A DNA stretch of 6,646 bases from Caryophanales bacterium (GCA_022781015.1 JALEUF010000114.1:1-6646), one strand, 5' to 3'; positions 1 through 5,132 are shown, numbered from the stretch's first letter. Translations and numbers: made by a program. The notes: generated from the letters alone by a model not told the origin.

Positions 1-249
1 AAGGTCAAAATCTTCCATCGTCCCATAGTCTTTATGGATTTTATAATAATCTTTTACATCGTAACCCATATCTACTAAAGGAGAATCATATATTGGGGAT
101 AGCCAAATGACATCTACTCCTAAAGATGCTAGATAGTCTAGTTTGGATATTATCCCTTGTATATCCCCAATTCCATCCCCATTGGAATCACAAAATGAGC
201 GAGGATATATTTGATAAAAAGATAGAGAATGTATATTTGTTTTTTCCAT
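1..249 (-). CDS. GH13 alpha-glucosidase / oligo-1,6-glucosidase-like, N-terminal part
   Basis: This is the first 83 codons of a cytoplasmic glycoside hydrolase family 13 enzyme; the rest lies off the left edge. Visible motifs are FYQIYPRSF (residues 11-19), the metal-binding loop DSNGDGIGD (21-29), VIWLSPIY (47-54, end of barrel strand 2) and MGYDVKDY (61-68). This order and spacing is typical of the GH13 oligo-1,6-glucosidase, trehalose-6-phosphate hydrolase and dextran glucosidase group, which release glucose from short alpha-glucans or their phosphates. The catalytic Asp/Glu/Asp lie beyond the edge, so the substrate cannot be told. The ATG at 249 is the only good start: the frame is closed by a TAA 21 bases upstream and has no other start codon. 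No Shine-Dalgarno sequence precedes it. Instead TATAAT lies 6 bases before the ATG. A role in using maltose- or isomaltose-type sugars is inferred. Confidence 0.93.
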   Translation of the reverse strand, partial: MEKTNIHSLSFYQIYPRSFCDSNGDGIGDIQGIISKLDYLASLGVDVIWLSPIYDSPLVDMGYDVKDYYKIHKDYGTMEDFDL

Positions 250-273
250 AAAGAAATTATACTTTTCTTATTT
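250..273 (-). promoter_or_regulatory. possible promoter giving a leaderless GH13 transcript
   Basis: On the minus strand a perfect TATAAT (complement of 256-261) lies 6 bases before the GH13 ATG. TTTACT, 16 bases further upstream, matches the -35 consensus at 4 of 6 positions. Transcription would start at or within a base or two of the ATG, and no Shine-Dalgarno sequence is present. In AT-rich DNA such a match can arise by chance, and a second candidate promoter lies further upstream. Confidence 0.3.
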
Positions 274-354
274 TTCTAGTAAATATCTAGCTATAGGAAA
301 AGGCGGAAATTGGCCTTTATTAAAATCTATCTCGCATTCTTTGACTGAAGACAT
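268..354 (-). CDS. possible 28-aa leader ORF upstream of the GH13 gene
   Basis: A 28-codon frame begins MSSVKECEID and ends IARYLLEK-TAA, 18 bases before the GH13 start codon and in the same frame. It is preceded by an AAAGGGGGGTG tract (complement of about 365-375), which could pair well with the 16S 3' end through G-U wobble. The distance from the G run to the ATG is about 12 bases, longer than usual. The frame stays open upstream to a GTG at about 408, giving 46 codons, but no ribosome site precedes that GTG. I recognise no family. It could be a real small protein, a leader peptide coupling translation to the GH13 gene, the decayed end of another gene, or chance. Its place between a candidate promoter and the GH13 start is the main support. 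Confidence 0.3.
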   Translation of the reverse strand: MSSVKECEIDFNKGQFPPFPIARYLLEK

Positions 355-399
355 TTTTAATGAGCACCCCCCTTTAGAATGTCTTTCTTCACTGTATAA

Positions 400-430
400 T
401 TTATACACTAACGATTAATGTGCAGTTCAA
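400..430 (-). promoter_or_regulatory. candidate upstream promoter for the 28-aa ORF / GH13 transcript
   Basis: Minus-strand TTGAAC (complement of 425-430) and TATAAA (complement of 400-405) are separated by 19 bp, which is long. The -10 lies inside a small perfect dyad, GTATAA-T-TTATAC (394-406). The pair stands directly downstream, in the minus direction, of the two palindromic repeats and upstream of the G-rich ribosome site. This arrangement suits a regulated sugar-utilisation promoter. The hexamers alone are only moderately convincing. Confidence 0.3.
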
Positions 431-433
431 AAG

Positions 434-468
434 GCAAACAATTATTTGTTTTGCAAATTTTTGTTCAC
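434..468. repeat. 35-bp operator-like palindrome, copy 2 (degenerate)
   Basis: This copy matches the palindrome at 486-520 at 28 of 35 positions. The right half is best kept: TTGCAAATTTTTGTTCAC at 451-468 differs by one base from its partner. The left half is weaker but still has ACAATTATTTG. It ends 4 bp from the candidate -35 hexamer at 425-430, a fitting place for a bound regulator. Confidence 0.65.
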
Positions 469-485
469 ATTTTCTTCTTATTTTC

Positions 486-520
486 GTGGACAATTTTTTG
501 CATTGCAAACTTTTGTTCAC
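486..520. repeat. 35-bp operator-like palindrome, copy 1
   Basis: This is an imperfect palindrome centred on base 503. The outer arms are GTGGACAA (486-493) and TTGTTCAC (513-520), with one mismatched pair and one extra matched pair just outside. The inner arms TTTGCA (497-502) and TGCAAA (504-509) match perfectly. The inner part resembles LacI/GalR-type sugar-regulator operators, which often contain TTGCAA-like arms. Its partner lies 52 bp away, about five helical turns. There is no good U-tract, so a binding site is more likely than a terminator. Confidence 0.65.
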
Positions 521-556
521 GGTTGGAAAAGCAAAAAGGCTACCCTTAAGGCAATT

Positions 557-577
557 AAAAAAGCCCAATTAAGGGCT
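557..577 (-). terminator. intrinsic terminator after the 42-aa ORF
   Basis: On the minus strand the stem AGCCC / GGGCT closes a 6-base loop (TTAATT) and runs straight into six T residues. It lies 19 bases beyond the stop codon of the 42-aa ORF. It is directional, because the plus strand has A residues in place of a U-tract. It separates the gene row to its right from the GH13 control region. A further dyad, CCTTAAGG at 544-551, follows. Confidence 0.8.
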
Positions 578-596
578 AAAAACCATGGATTCTAAA

Positions 597-725
597 TTAA
601 GAATTCTTTTCCGACTGGGACTCGAAGGCCTTTAAGGTTTCTTCATTTGAGGTAGAAAGGGCTAAGGAATAATAGGCATCCATATCTTCTTTTTCCATCT
701 TCTTGCTATATTCCTTCTCATCCAT
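597..725 (-). CDS. 42-aa hypothetical acidic protein
   Basis: This 42-codon frame begins MDEKEYSKKM and ends SQSEKNS-TAA. It has a very good ribosome site, AGGAGA, 6 bases before the ATG, and a strong intrinsic terminator 19 bases after its stop; those two signals are the main reason to call it a gene. The product is small, soluble-looking and rich in Glu, Lys and Ser, with no signal peptide, membrane segment or cysteine, and is probably helical. I recognise no family. It lies 131 bp downstream of the 53-aa membrane protein gene, so it could be the last gene of that row or have its own promoter; no convincing promoter was found in the gap. Function unknown. Confidence 0.6.
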   Translation of the reverse strand: MDEKEYSKKMEKEDMDAYYSLALSTSNEETLKAFESQSEKNS

Positions 726-814
726 AACTGTCTCCTAAATTGGCAATATTCTATTATGAAAAATTACATAGTAAATCTATGATTACTAGACACTGTCATA
801 GTTTCTTCTTCTTT

Positions 815-847
815 CATTGATTAAGACTAAACAAAATCTAATCAATG
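815..847. repeat. 9-bp perfect inverted repeat in the gap after the 53-aa gene
   Basis: CATTGATTA (815-823) and TAATCAATG (839-847) form a perfect 9-bp dyad with a 15-base loop, just past the stop codon of the 53-aa gene. On the plus strand it is followed by TAAATTTTTT, a partial U-tract, but no plus-strand gene precedes it. On the minus strand no U-tract follows. It may be a weak terminator, an RNA 3'-end hairpin or a protein site; the stem is very AT-rich. Confidence 0.4.
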
Positions 848-856
848 TAAATTTTT

Positions 857-1018
857 TCATTTATTGAGTAAACAAATTGTAACAATGCAGACAATCATCA
901 AGATAATGATTACCCCTACAAAAATTAGATAGGAAAGATTAATCGGCTTCTTCTCTAATTCTTCTTTTTGTTCCTTAGTTAACAAGGATTCATCTATCTT
1001 CGGTTCTTCCTCTTTCAT
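857..1018 (-). CDS. 53-aa single-pass membrane protein, hypothetical
   Basis: The start ATG overlaps the stop codon of the FolC-like gene by one base (TAATG), a classic sign of translational coupling, so it belongs to the same operon. The product has a charged, Glu/Lys-rich N-terminal part (about residues 1-26, beginning MKEEEPKIDE) and then one strongly hydrophobic helix, roughly residues 29-51, with only three residues after it. There is no signal-peptidase site or lipobox, and the acidic N-terminus is probably cytoplasmic. The stop is TGA, the only one seen in the window. I recognise no family. Small tail-anchored-like proteins of this kind often escape automated annotation. A link to the FolC homologue is suggested only by position. 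Confidence 0.72.
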   Translation of the reverse strand: MKEEEPKIDESLLTKEQKEELEKKPINLSYLIFVGVIIILMIVCIVTICLLNK

Positions 1019-2196
1019 TATTTGAACTCTTCGACAATTTCATGACACCCACATGCCAAAATAACATCATCTGGATATGTTTCTTTTATCTTTTTATAGG
1101 CTTCTAAAGGAGAATCTATATAAGGATAATCTTCTAGATATAAAGAATATCCAAATTCATTCCTGCAGTTAGAAGAAGCCCTGGTAAATGTAATTGAATT
1201 AACTACATTAGCAACAAAAGAAAGAATCGATGATATGTTCTTTTGTTCATGCAATGACAAAAGACAATGTATTGGCTTTCCTTTAGATAAAGTTGCTAAA
1301 GATTTAGATAATAAGGTCAAGGCTTCTAGATTTGAAGCGCTAGAAAGAATCAAATCACCTTTCCTAATTCCTTCGTTTAGATTAATTAAATCAAGTAATC
1401 CTTCTTCTATCTTCTCTTTAGAAACAGGATATATATCCTTATTTATATTAATCGCCTCCAAGGCTAAAGAAGCATCAAATAAATAAGAAATAGACGAAGA
1501 TGCAATCTTTAATTCCCCGTACGGCCTATAAGAAAATAAGAAGGACATGTCTTTATCTAGATGGTAATTAAAGAACGAATCGACTTCAAAGCAAGTAGAT
1601 TGATTTTGTTTAGCAATATCAAAGAATAATCTTTTTATATCATCATCTAACTTAGGGATAAGAATCTTGCTATAGGAGGAGAAGTTAGATGCATATGAAG
1701 AAGCAATTAAGGATAAAGTGGATCCTAATTCTTCTGTATGGTCTAGAGTCAAGGAAGTAACAATACTTAATATTTCATTCATCCCATCTAGAAAACTAAT
1801 TTGAGAATATATTTCATCTAATTCGATAATGGCTATATCGGCCTTATTTTCTTCTAGATAGGCTAAAAATATTAAGGTCATGACCTCAAATTTAGATAAA
1901 TCATATTTAGAAATAATCTTTTGGTATTTCTTGATACTAGATTCTATAAATGAAGTTGGAATTACTTTGTTGTTAAAAAGAAGATTATCATCTGCATCAT
2001 CTAGATAATGATGCAGCAAAGCCCCTACTTTATAACCAGCATGTGAATAAAGCGATAATAAAATAGAGCTAGTAATAGACTTGCCATTGCTACCAGTAAC
2101 TTTAATTAAAGAGCAGCTAGGATTAATCCCTGCTTTCTTTAAGGCTTTCTCTAAATGTAATGAAGGGGTATCAGTAAAAGAAGCAAAATTATTCAT
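1018..2196 (-). CDS. divergent FolC-like Mur ligase family protein
   Basis: This 392-residue cytoplasmic protein has the layout of folylpolyglutamate/dihydrofolate synthase, an ATP-dependent ligase of the Mur family. The P-loop is VTGSNGKSIT (33-42). FEVMTLIFLAYLEE (103-116) with ADIAIIELDE (119-128) matches the FolC stretch before GLGGRLDATN, and TSLTLDHTEELGST (147-160) matches the conserved SLDHTxxLG element. DDVILACGC (376-384) matches the C-terminal strand. Several hallmark residues differ: GLGGR is gone, the EKAGI segment after DHTE with its modified lysine is replaced, and the C-domain DGAHN reads SSASN (285-289). It is somewhat shorter than usual FolC (about 420). It may be a specialised or inactive paralogue. 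The ATG lies within the last codons of smpB (8-base overlap), so the two are translationally coupled; an AAGGAG stands 12 bases upstream. Confidence 0.75.
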   Translation of the reverse strand: MNNFASFTDTPSLHLEKALKKAGINPSCSLIKVTGSNGKSITSSILLSLYSHAGYKVGALLHHYLDDADDNLLFNNKVIPTSFIESSIKKYQKIISKYDLSKFEVMTLIFLAYLEENKADIAIIELDEIYSQISFLDGMNEILSIVTSLTLDHTEELGSTLSLIASSYASNFSSYSKILIPKLDDDIKRLFFDIAKQNQSTCFEVDSFFNYHLDKDMSFLFSYRPYGELKIASSSISYLFDASLALEAININKDIYPVSKEKIEEGLLDLINLNEGIRKGDLILSSASNLEALTLLSKSLATLSKGKPIHCLLSLHEQKNISSILSFVANVVNSITFTRASSNCRNEFGYSLYLEDYPYIDSPLEAYKKIKETYPDDVILACGCHEIVEEFK

Positions 2197-2668
2197 CTTT
2201 GGCTCTAGCTCCTTGCTTTTTCATCTTATCGATATAACGTTTGTCATCTCTTTCTTTTATGGAATCTCTTTTATCATGGGCTTGCTTACCTTTGGCAAGG
2301 GCTATCTCCATTTTCGCGTAGCCATGAGATAAAAATACCTTTGTAGGGACGCAGGTATATCCGCCTTGCTTAAGGTTAGCCTCTAGTTTTTTTATTTCTT
2401 TTTTATTAAGTAATAACTTACGGTCACGAAGATGATCAACATTAAAAGAAGTCCCATCTTTATAAGGGGCAATATGCATATTGGCTATAAAAGCTTCCCC
2501 GTTCTTGCAGTAGACATAAGAATCGCTTAAAGAAGCATTTCTAGCACGTAATGACTTGATTTCAGTCCCGGTCAATACTAAACCCGCTACTAAAAAATCA
2601 GAAAGAAAATAGAGAAAGTGAGCCTTTCTATTTTCTAATAAAGTTGAGGAATCTCTTTTTTTCGACAT
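2189..2668 (-). CDS. smpB: SsrA-binding protein SmpB
   Basis: SmpB binds tmRNA and brings it to stalled ribosomes for trans-translation, which tags incomplete proteins and frees the ribosome. The 159-residue product has the usual length. Recognisable parts are LENRKAHFLYF (11-21), the core AGLVLTGTEIKSLRA (28-42), SDSYVYCKNGEAFIANMHIAPY (49-69), RDRKLLLNKKEIKKL (81-95) and the basic tail AKGKQAHDKRDSIKERDDKR (125-144), which enters the decoding centre. The ATG at 2668 is preferred to a TTG one codon upstream because AAGGAT lies 9 bases before it. It follows the protease stop by 12 bases and overlaps the next gene by 8. In many Firmicutes smpB follows rnr, and here it follows a secreted protease. 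No tmRNA gene was seen in the window. Confidence 0.97.
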   Translation of the reverse strand: MSKKRDSSTLLENRKAHFLYFLSDFLVAGLVLTGTEIKSLRARNASLSDSYVYCKNGEAFIANMHIAPYKDGTSFNVDHLRDRKLLLNKKEIKKLEANLKQGGYTCVPTKVFLSHGYAKMEIALAKGKQAHDKRDSIKERDDKRYIDKMKKQGARAKDE

Positions 2669-2680
2669 CAATAATTATCC

Positions 2681-4216
2681 TTATACGAATCTAAAGGTTA
2701 AATTAGCTTTAGAGGAATTTACTTCGTTAATATCGATTTCAACATTAACGTATTCCCCATTATTATACTTTGTTCCATTAGGGAAGAACGATTTAAATTT
2801 TGTAATATCAAAAACGCTATGGGATCTAAATAAAGTCAAATCATTCCCGTACCCACCTCTTTTAAAGGTAAATATGCCACTAGATTCAAGTAAATGAATT
2901 AGTGAATAGGATTTATTCGCATAGGAAGCAACCTTTTGGCAATTAGTCGCCCCAATCTTATAGAATGTACGTCCATTCGGTTTCAATACAGGCTTATCGT
3001 AATAAGCGGCATTGACTGAATAATTAGTAACCCCGCTTACTGTTAACTCCATAACCCTAGAATCGATATGATAAATCTTTATACCAGGAATCGAATATCC
3101 CTTGCCAATGCTACTATAGGCAGTTTTTGAATCAAGTTCATTTAATAGATTAGGTGTATAAAGTTCAATGAGTAGATATTCATCATAGACAGAACCATTG
3201 AATTTAGAAGTCGGTACAATAATGCAATCCCCGCTTGAATTAGCTGGCCCAATATCAATCGTGCAATCATCATCCACGACAATCGGATCCATCCATCCCA
3301 ATATGGATTTTGAATAGGAATCGTGATCAAGAACATTAGCGTCCATCATAAGTAATCCGCCAGTTGGGTTAAAGCTAGTTCCATCTGGATAATAATCATC
3401 TAATCCCATCATATGGCCAAATTCATGGATTAATGTATGGGCATCGACACCATGTTGATTGACTAGAAAATCCTGGGAAAGCCAAAAATAGCTAGATAAA
3501 GTCGGATTTAATGGATTTGGATCATTATCAGCCCAGAAAGTATAGGCCCAATAATAACCAGTTTTATCCTGGAAATTAAGATTGCCTGATGTGTAATTTG
3601 GGCAAGAATAAACTGCAATTACCCCATCGATATAGCCATTGCCATCAGAATCAAATTCCTTAGTGGAATGGGATGAAGAATATTTAGATAATGCCGCTTC
3701 AATTAAAGTAGTTCCATTATCGCTACTAGAAGAACTTGAGCCCCACTTGCTATAAGCATTATAAGCAGTCATATTTGGCTTATAGATAGAAGCAATCTCA
3801 AAAGATAGATTCAATTTACCAAAACTAGATTTTTTATAATAAGAAGATAAAGATTCCCAATATCCAGTAGAGCCATCATCTCTATTCCCGACTAAAGCAG
3901 TATTCAGATTAGTAAGGAAAGAAGAAGAGAAGGCATAGTCACTAAATTCTATTGGGAGGACTAATAATTTAACATTCCCAGTTGAAGGCACCGCGTCAGT
4001 CCCGTAACTATTGTTGATGTCTTGAAGAGAATATGGACGGAAAGAAGCAGGATCGACCTTATAATAAGCATCACTAGTTTCAGGACGGGTAAATGGAGAA
4101 TATGAACTATCCTCGCTAGAATTACTTTTACTAAGAAACGGGGAATATATATTGCAGGAAGTTAGAGTCATTCCTACTAGCGACATTAATACAAAAGAAA
4201 TAAGTGATTTTTTCAT
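2681..4216 (-). CDS. M6-family metalloprotease-domain lipoprotein
   Basis: This is a 511-residue secreted zinc protease. It has a lipoprotein signal peptide with lipobox LTSC (Cys21), so the mature protein should be lipid-anchored on the outer face of the membrane. A Ser-rich linker (about 29-40) follows. The zinc site is HEFGHMMGLD (264-273), with His264 and His268 as ligands and Glu265 as catalytic base. A GGLLMMDAN element (286-294) supplies the methionine-turn region and leads to SKSILGW (302-308), as in M6 (immune-inhibitor-A-like) proteases. FDSDGNGYIDGV (188-199) is a calcium-loop motif common in this family. The C-terminal 190 residues form a beta-rich region of unknown fold. The substrate is unknown; degradation of host or dietary protein or of peptides is inferred. 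It is probably the first gene of the row. Its ribosome site is weak (AGG 3 bases before ATG), and a small hairpin stands just upstream. Confidence 0.9.
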   Translation of the reverse strand: MKKSLISFVLMSLVGMTLTSCNIYSPFLSKSNSSEDSSYSPFTRPETSDAYYKVDPASFRPYSLQDINNSYGTDAVPSTGNVKLLVLPIEFSDYAFSSSFLTNLNTALVGNRDDGSTGYWESLSSYYKKSSFGKLNLSFEIASIYKPNMTAYNAYSKWGSSSSSSDNGTTLIEAALSKYSSSHSTKEFDSDGNGYIDGVIAVYSCPNYTSGNLNFQDKTGYYWAYTFWADNDPNPLNPTLSSYFWLSQDFLVNQHGVDAHTLIHEFGHMMGLDDYYPDGTSFNPTGGLLMMDANVLDHDSYSKSILGWMDPIVVDDDCTIDIGPANSSGDCIIVPTSKFNGSVYDEYLLIELYTPNLLNELDSKTAYSSIGKGYSIPGIKIYHIDSRVMELTVSGVTNYSVNAAYYDKPVLKPNGRTFYKIGATNCQKVASYANKSYSLIHLLESSGIFTFKRGGYGNDLTLFRSHSVFDITKFKSFFPNGTKYNNGEYVNVEIDINEVNSSKANLTFRFV

Positions 4217-4220
4217 AGCC

Positions 4221-4239
4221 TGTTCATTTTAGATGAACA
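4221..4239. repeat. 7-bp inverted repeat next to the protease start codon
   Basis: TGTTCAT (4221-4227) and ATGAACA (4233-4239) form a perfect dyad with a 5-base spacer, ending 4 bases before the protease ATG. In the mRNA it would fold as a small hairpin just ahead of a weak ribosome site. It could be an operator for a repressor or an RNA element that limits translation. The arm on the start-codon side also creates an ATG that opens a 4-codon frame, whose TGA overlaps the protease ATG. Confidence 0.5.
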
Positions 4240-4259
4240 AAACATATAGAGAAAGTAAA

Positions 4260-4309
4260 AAGAACCAAAAAGCATACACAAAAGATGAATTGTATAGAAA
4301 AAGGTTCTT
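4260..4309 (-). terminator. possible weak terminator after the toxin-antitoxin pair
   Basis: On the minus strand AAGAACC and GGTTCTT form a perfect 7-bp stem, followed by a partial T run (TTTACTTT). The loop is large (36 bases) and contains a short secondary stem, TATAC / GTATG. It starts 4 bases after the toxin stop codon, where a terminator would be expected. The long loop makes it weak, and read-through into the protease row is possible. Confidence 0.35.
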
Positions 4310-4317
4310 GATATTAA
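4289..4317 (-). promoter_or_regulatory. candidate promoter for the protease-smpB row
   Basis: Minus-strand TTAATA (complement of 4312-4317) and TACAAT (complement of 4289-4294) are spaced by 17 bp. The matches are 4 of 6 and 5 of 6 to the consensus. This would give a 5' leader of about 65 bases containing the hairpin at 4221-4239. It overlaps the end of the toxin gene. AT richness makes chance matches likely. Confidence 0.3.
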
Positions 4318-4703
4318 TTTTTACGATGTGCTAAAAAGTCTGAAACGCTCATAACAAGTGGGTCATGTGGAAAGTGTTTCAAATTTCCAGTTACTAAAAT
4401 TGCCCCGCAAAATTTCGCAACTTCATAGAACTTTTTATCATTAACATCAACAAAATCATCAGGTAACGGTTTTGGAACAACCGAATATCCATAGGCTTCA
4501 ATCCAGCCAATTAACGTTTCTATATCGTTTTCTTCAAAATCAAACTTAGGCCTTCTTAATACCTCTTTGTATTCATTTAGAATCCTATAATCGTAGCAAG
4601 GCACTATTTCTCCAGTTAAAACCATGCCAATAACAGCAGCTGGTGCACCATTTCTTGATAGAAGAGAAGATACCAATACATTAGTATCAATTACAACGAA
4701 CAT
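4314..4703 (-). CDS. PIN-domain toxin of a type II toxin-antitoxin system
   Basis: This 129-residue protein is a full-length PIN-domain ribonuclease of the kind annotated as a putative toxin component of the PIN family (COG1569-like). PIN toxins cut RNA with a metal-dependent acidic active site. Visible residues are Asp6 and Asn8 in FVVIDTNVLVSS (2-13), Glu44 in ILNEYKEVLRRPKF (41-54), the acidic cluster Asp86/Asp89 with Glu94, and Asn107 in ILVTGNLKHF (102-111). These match the usual order of PIN motifs. The ATG lies 6 bases after the antitoxin stop, and GGAG inside the antitoxin's last codons (11 bases before ATG) is its ribosome site, so synthesis is probably coupled and antitoxin comes first. 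The RNA target is unknown. No frameshift or lost catalytic residue is seen, so it should be active. Confidence 0.9.
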   Translation of the reverse strand: MFVVIDTNVLVSSLLSRNGAPAAVIGMVLTGEIVPCYDYRILNEYKEVLRRPKFDFEENDIETLIGWIEAYGYSVVPKPLPDDFVDVNDKKFYEVAKFCGAILVTGNLKHFPHDPLVMSVSDFLAHRKN

Positions 4704-4709
4704 AGAAAA

Positions 4710-4985
4710 TTATTCTCCGCGACGAGCGGCATCAATTTCAGATTGAATCTCTTCTTCGCTCATGTAACCTTTAGATGCAGCTTTTGATCTCATCGAATTA
4801 AAAGCAATCATGGCTTTGGCCTGGCGAATTGCTTTTAGCATTTCTTCAAAATTGCCCCCAGAAATATCAAGCATAATGGCAGTAGGCTTACCGTTATTAG
4901 TAATAACAACTTCTCCATCGGCTACCAAATTTTCCCAAATACTTTTGGGAGTTGTCCTTAAATCCCTAACTGTATAAAAATTCAT
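4710..4985 (-). CDS. Phd/YefM-family antitoxin
   Basis: This 91-residue protein has a Phd/YefM-type N-terminal DNA-binding domain: YTVRDLRTTPKSIWENL (4-20), then the strand motif GEVVITNNGKPTAIML (24-39), which in this family reads as a 'V.I.xxGxPxAvL' signature. The C-terminal half, residues 46-91, is a charged helical region that would wrap the toxin, ending IDAARRGE. It should neutralise the downstream PIN toxin and repress its own promoter. The ATG at 4985 is chosen because a perfect AGGAGG lies 7 bases upstream. An in-frame TTG at 5006 would put that ribosome site inside the gene and is rejected. A complete dyad overlaps the promoter upstream. Confidence 0.92.
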   Translation of the reverse strand: MNFYTVRDLRTTPKSIWENLVADGEVVITNNGKPTAIMLDISGGNFEEMLKAIRQAKAMIAFNSMRSKAASKGYMSEEEIQSEIDAARRGE

Positions 4986-5004
4986 AAGCGTTCCTCCTAA
5001 TCTC

Positions 5005-5047
5005 AAGATACATAAATCGTAACACAGTTGTCAACGTTTTGTGTTAC
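5005..5047 (-). promoter_or_regulatory. toxin-antitoxin promoter with overlapping operator dyad
   Basis: On the minus strand a perfect TTGACA (complement of 5029-5034) lies 18 bp before TATCTT (complement of 5005-5010). The -35 is embedded in a nested dyad: perfect 8-bp arms GTAACACA (5019-5026) and TGTGTTAC (5040-5047), with GTTG-T-CAAC (5027-5035) inside. A repressor bound there would block RNA polymerase, the expected autoregulation by a Phd/YefM complex. The transcript would begin around 4998, almost at the AGGAGG, so the leader would be very short. Confidence 0.7.
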
Positions 5048-5068
5048 ATTACCTTTATTATTCCAAAA

Positions 5069-5119
5069 ATAGTTTTTTGATACTTTCAGTCGGATTTTTA
5101 ACAAAAACACTCAAAAAAC
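5069..5119. repeat. 51-bp palindrome-ended repeat, unit 1
   Basis: This unit is 47/51 identical to unit 2, with the first 30 bases identical. It has perfect 9-bp inverted ends, GTTTTTTGA (5072-5080) and TCAAAAAAC (5111-5119). The inner arms are degraded: TCGG is kept but its CCGA partner is lost, so unit 1 looks like the more decayed copy. Confidence 0.85.
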
Positions 5120-5132
5120 TCACTCAACTCAC

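Noticed and set aside
367..408. End of an insertion sequence, suggested by the C6 run and the adjacent GTATAA-T-TTATAC dyad
   Set aside because: No transposase fragment, matching inverted end or target duplication was found nearby.
418..549. Plus-strand frame of 43 codons with a hydrophobic stretch, behind a TTTAGA-16-TATAAT promoter-like pair
   Set aside because: It has no ribosome site, covers both operator-like palindromes, and its hydrophobicity follows from the T-rich DNA. A real gene is possible but unlikely.
764..817. Minus-strand frame of 17 codons starting MKEEET, similar at its start to the 53-aa protein (MKEEEP)
   Set aside because: Too short, with no clear ribosome site; the likeness is limited to an A-rich stretch of GAA/GAG codons.
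857..859. TGA read as tryptophan, as in mycoplasmas
   Set aside because: Read-through of the 53-aa gene's TGA meets another TGA within a few codons, all recognisable Trp codons are TGG, and no conserved protein here contains an internal TGA.
1235..1486. Plus-strand open frame of 83 codons
   Set aside because: It lies fully inside the FolC-like gene on the opposite strand, has no ribosome site, and its product looks like no known protein.
2081..2332. Plus-strand open frame of 83 codons
   Set aside because: Antisense to the ends of the FolC-like gene and smpB, with no ribosome site or domain; a shadow of real coding sequence.
3142..3336. Minus-strand open frame of 64 codons
   Set aside because: A different frame within the M6 protease gene, whose own frame is strongly supported by motifs on both sides.
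4986..5006. Upstream TTG as the start of the antitoxin
   Set aside because: It would place the perfect AGGAGG inside the coding region, while that site is ideally spaced for the ATG at 4985.
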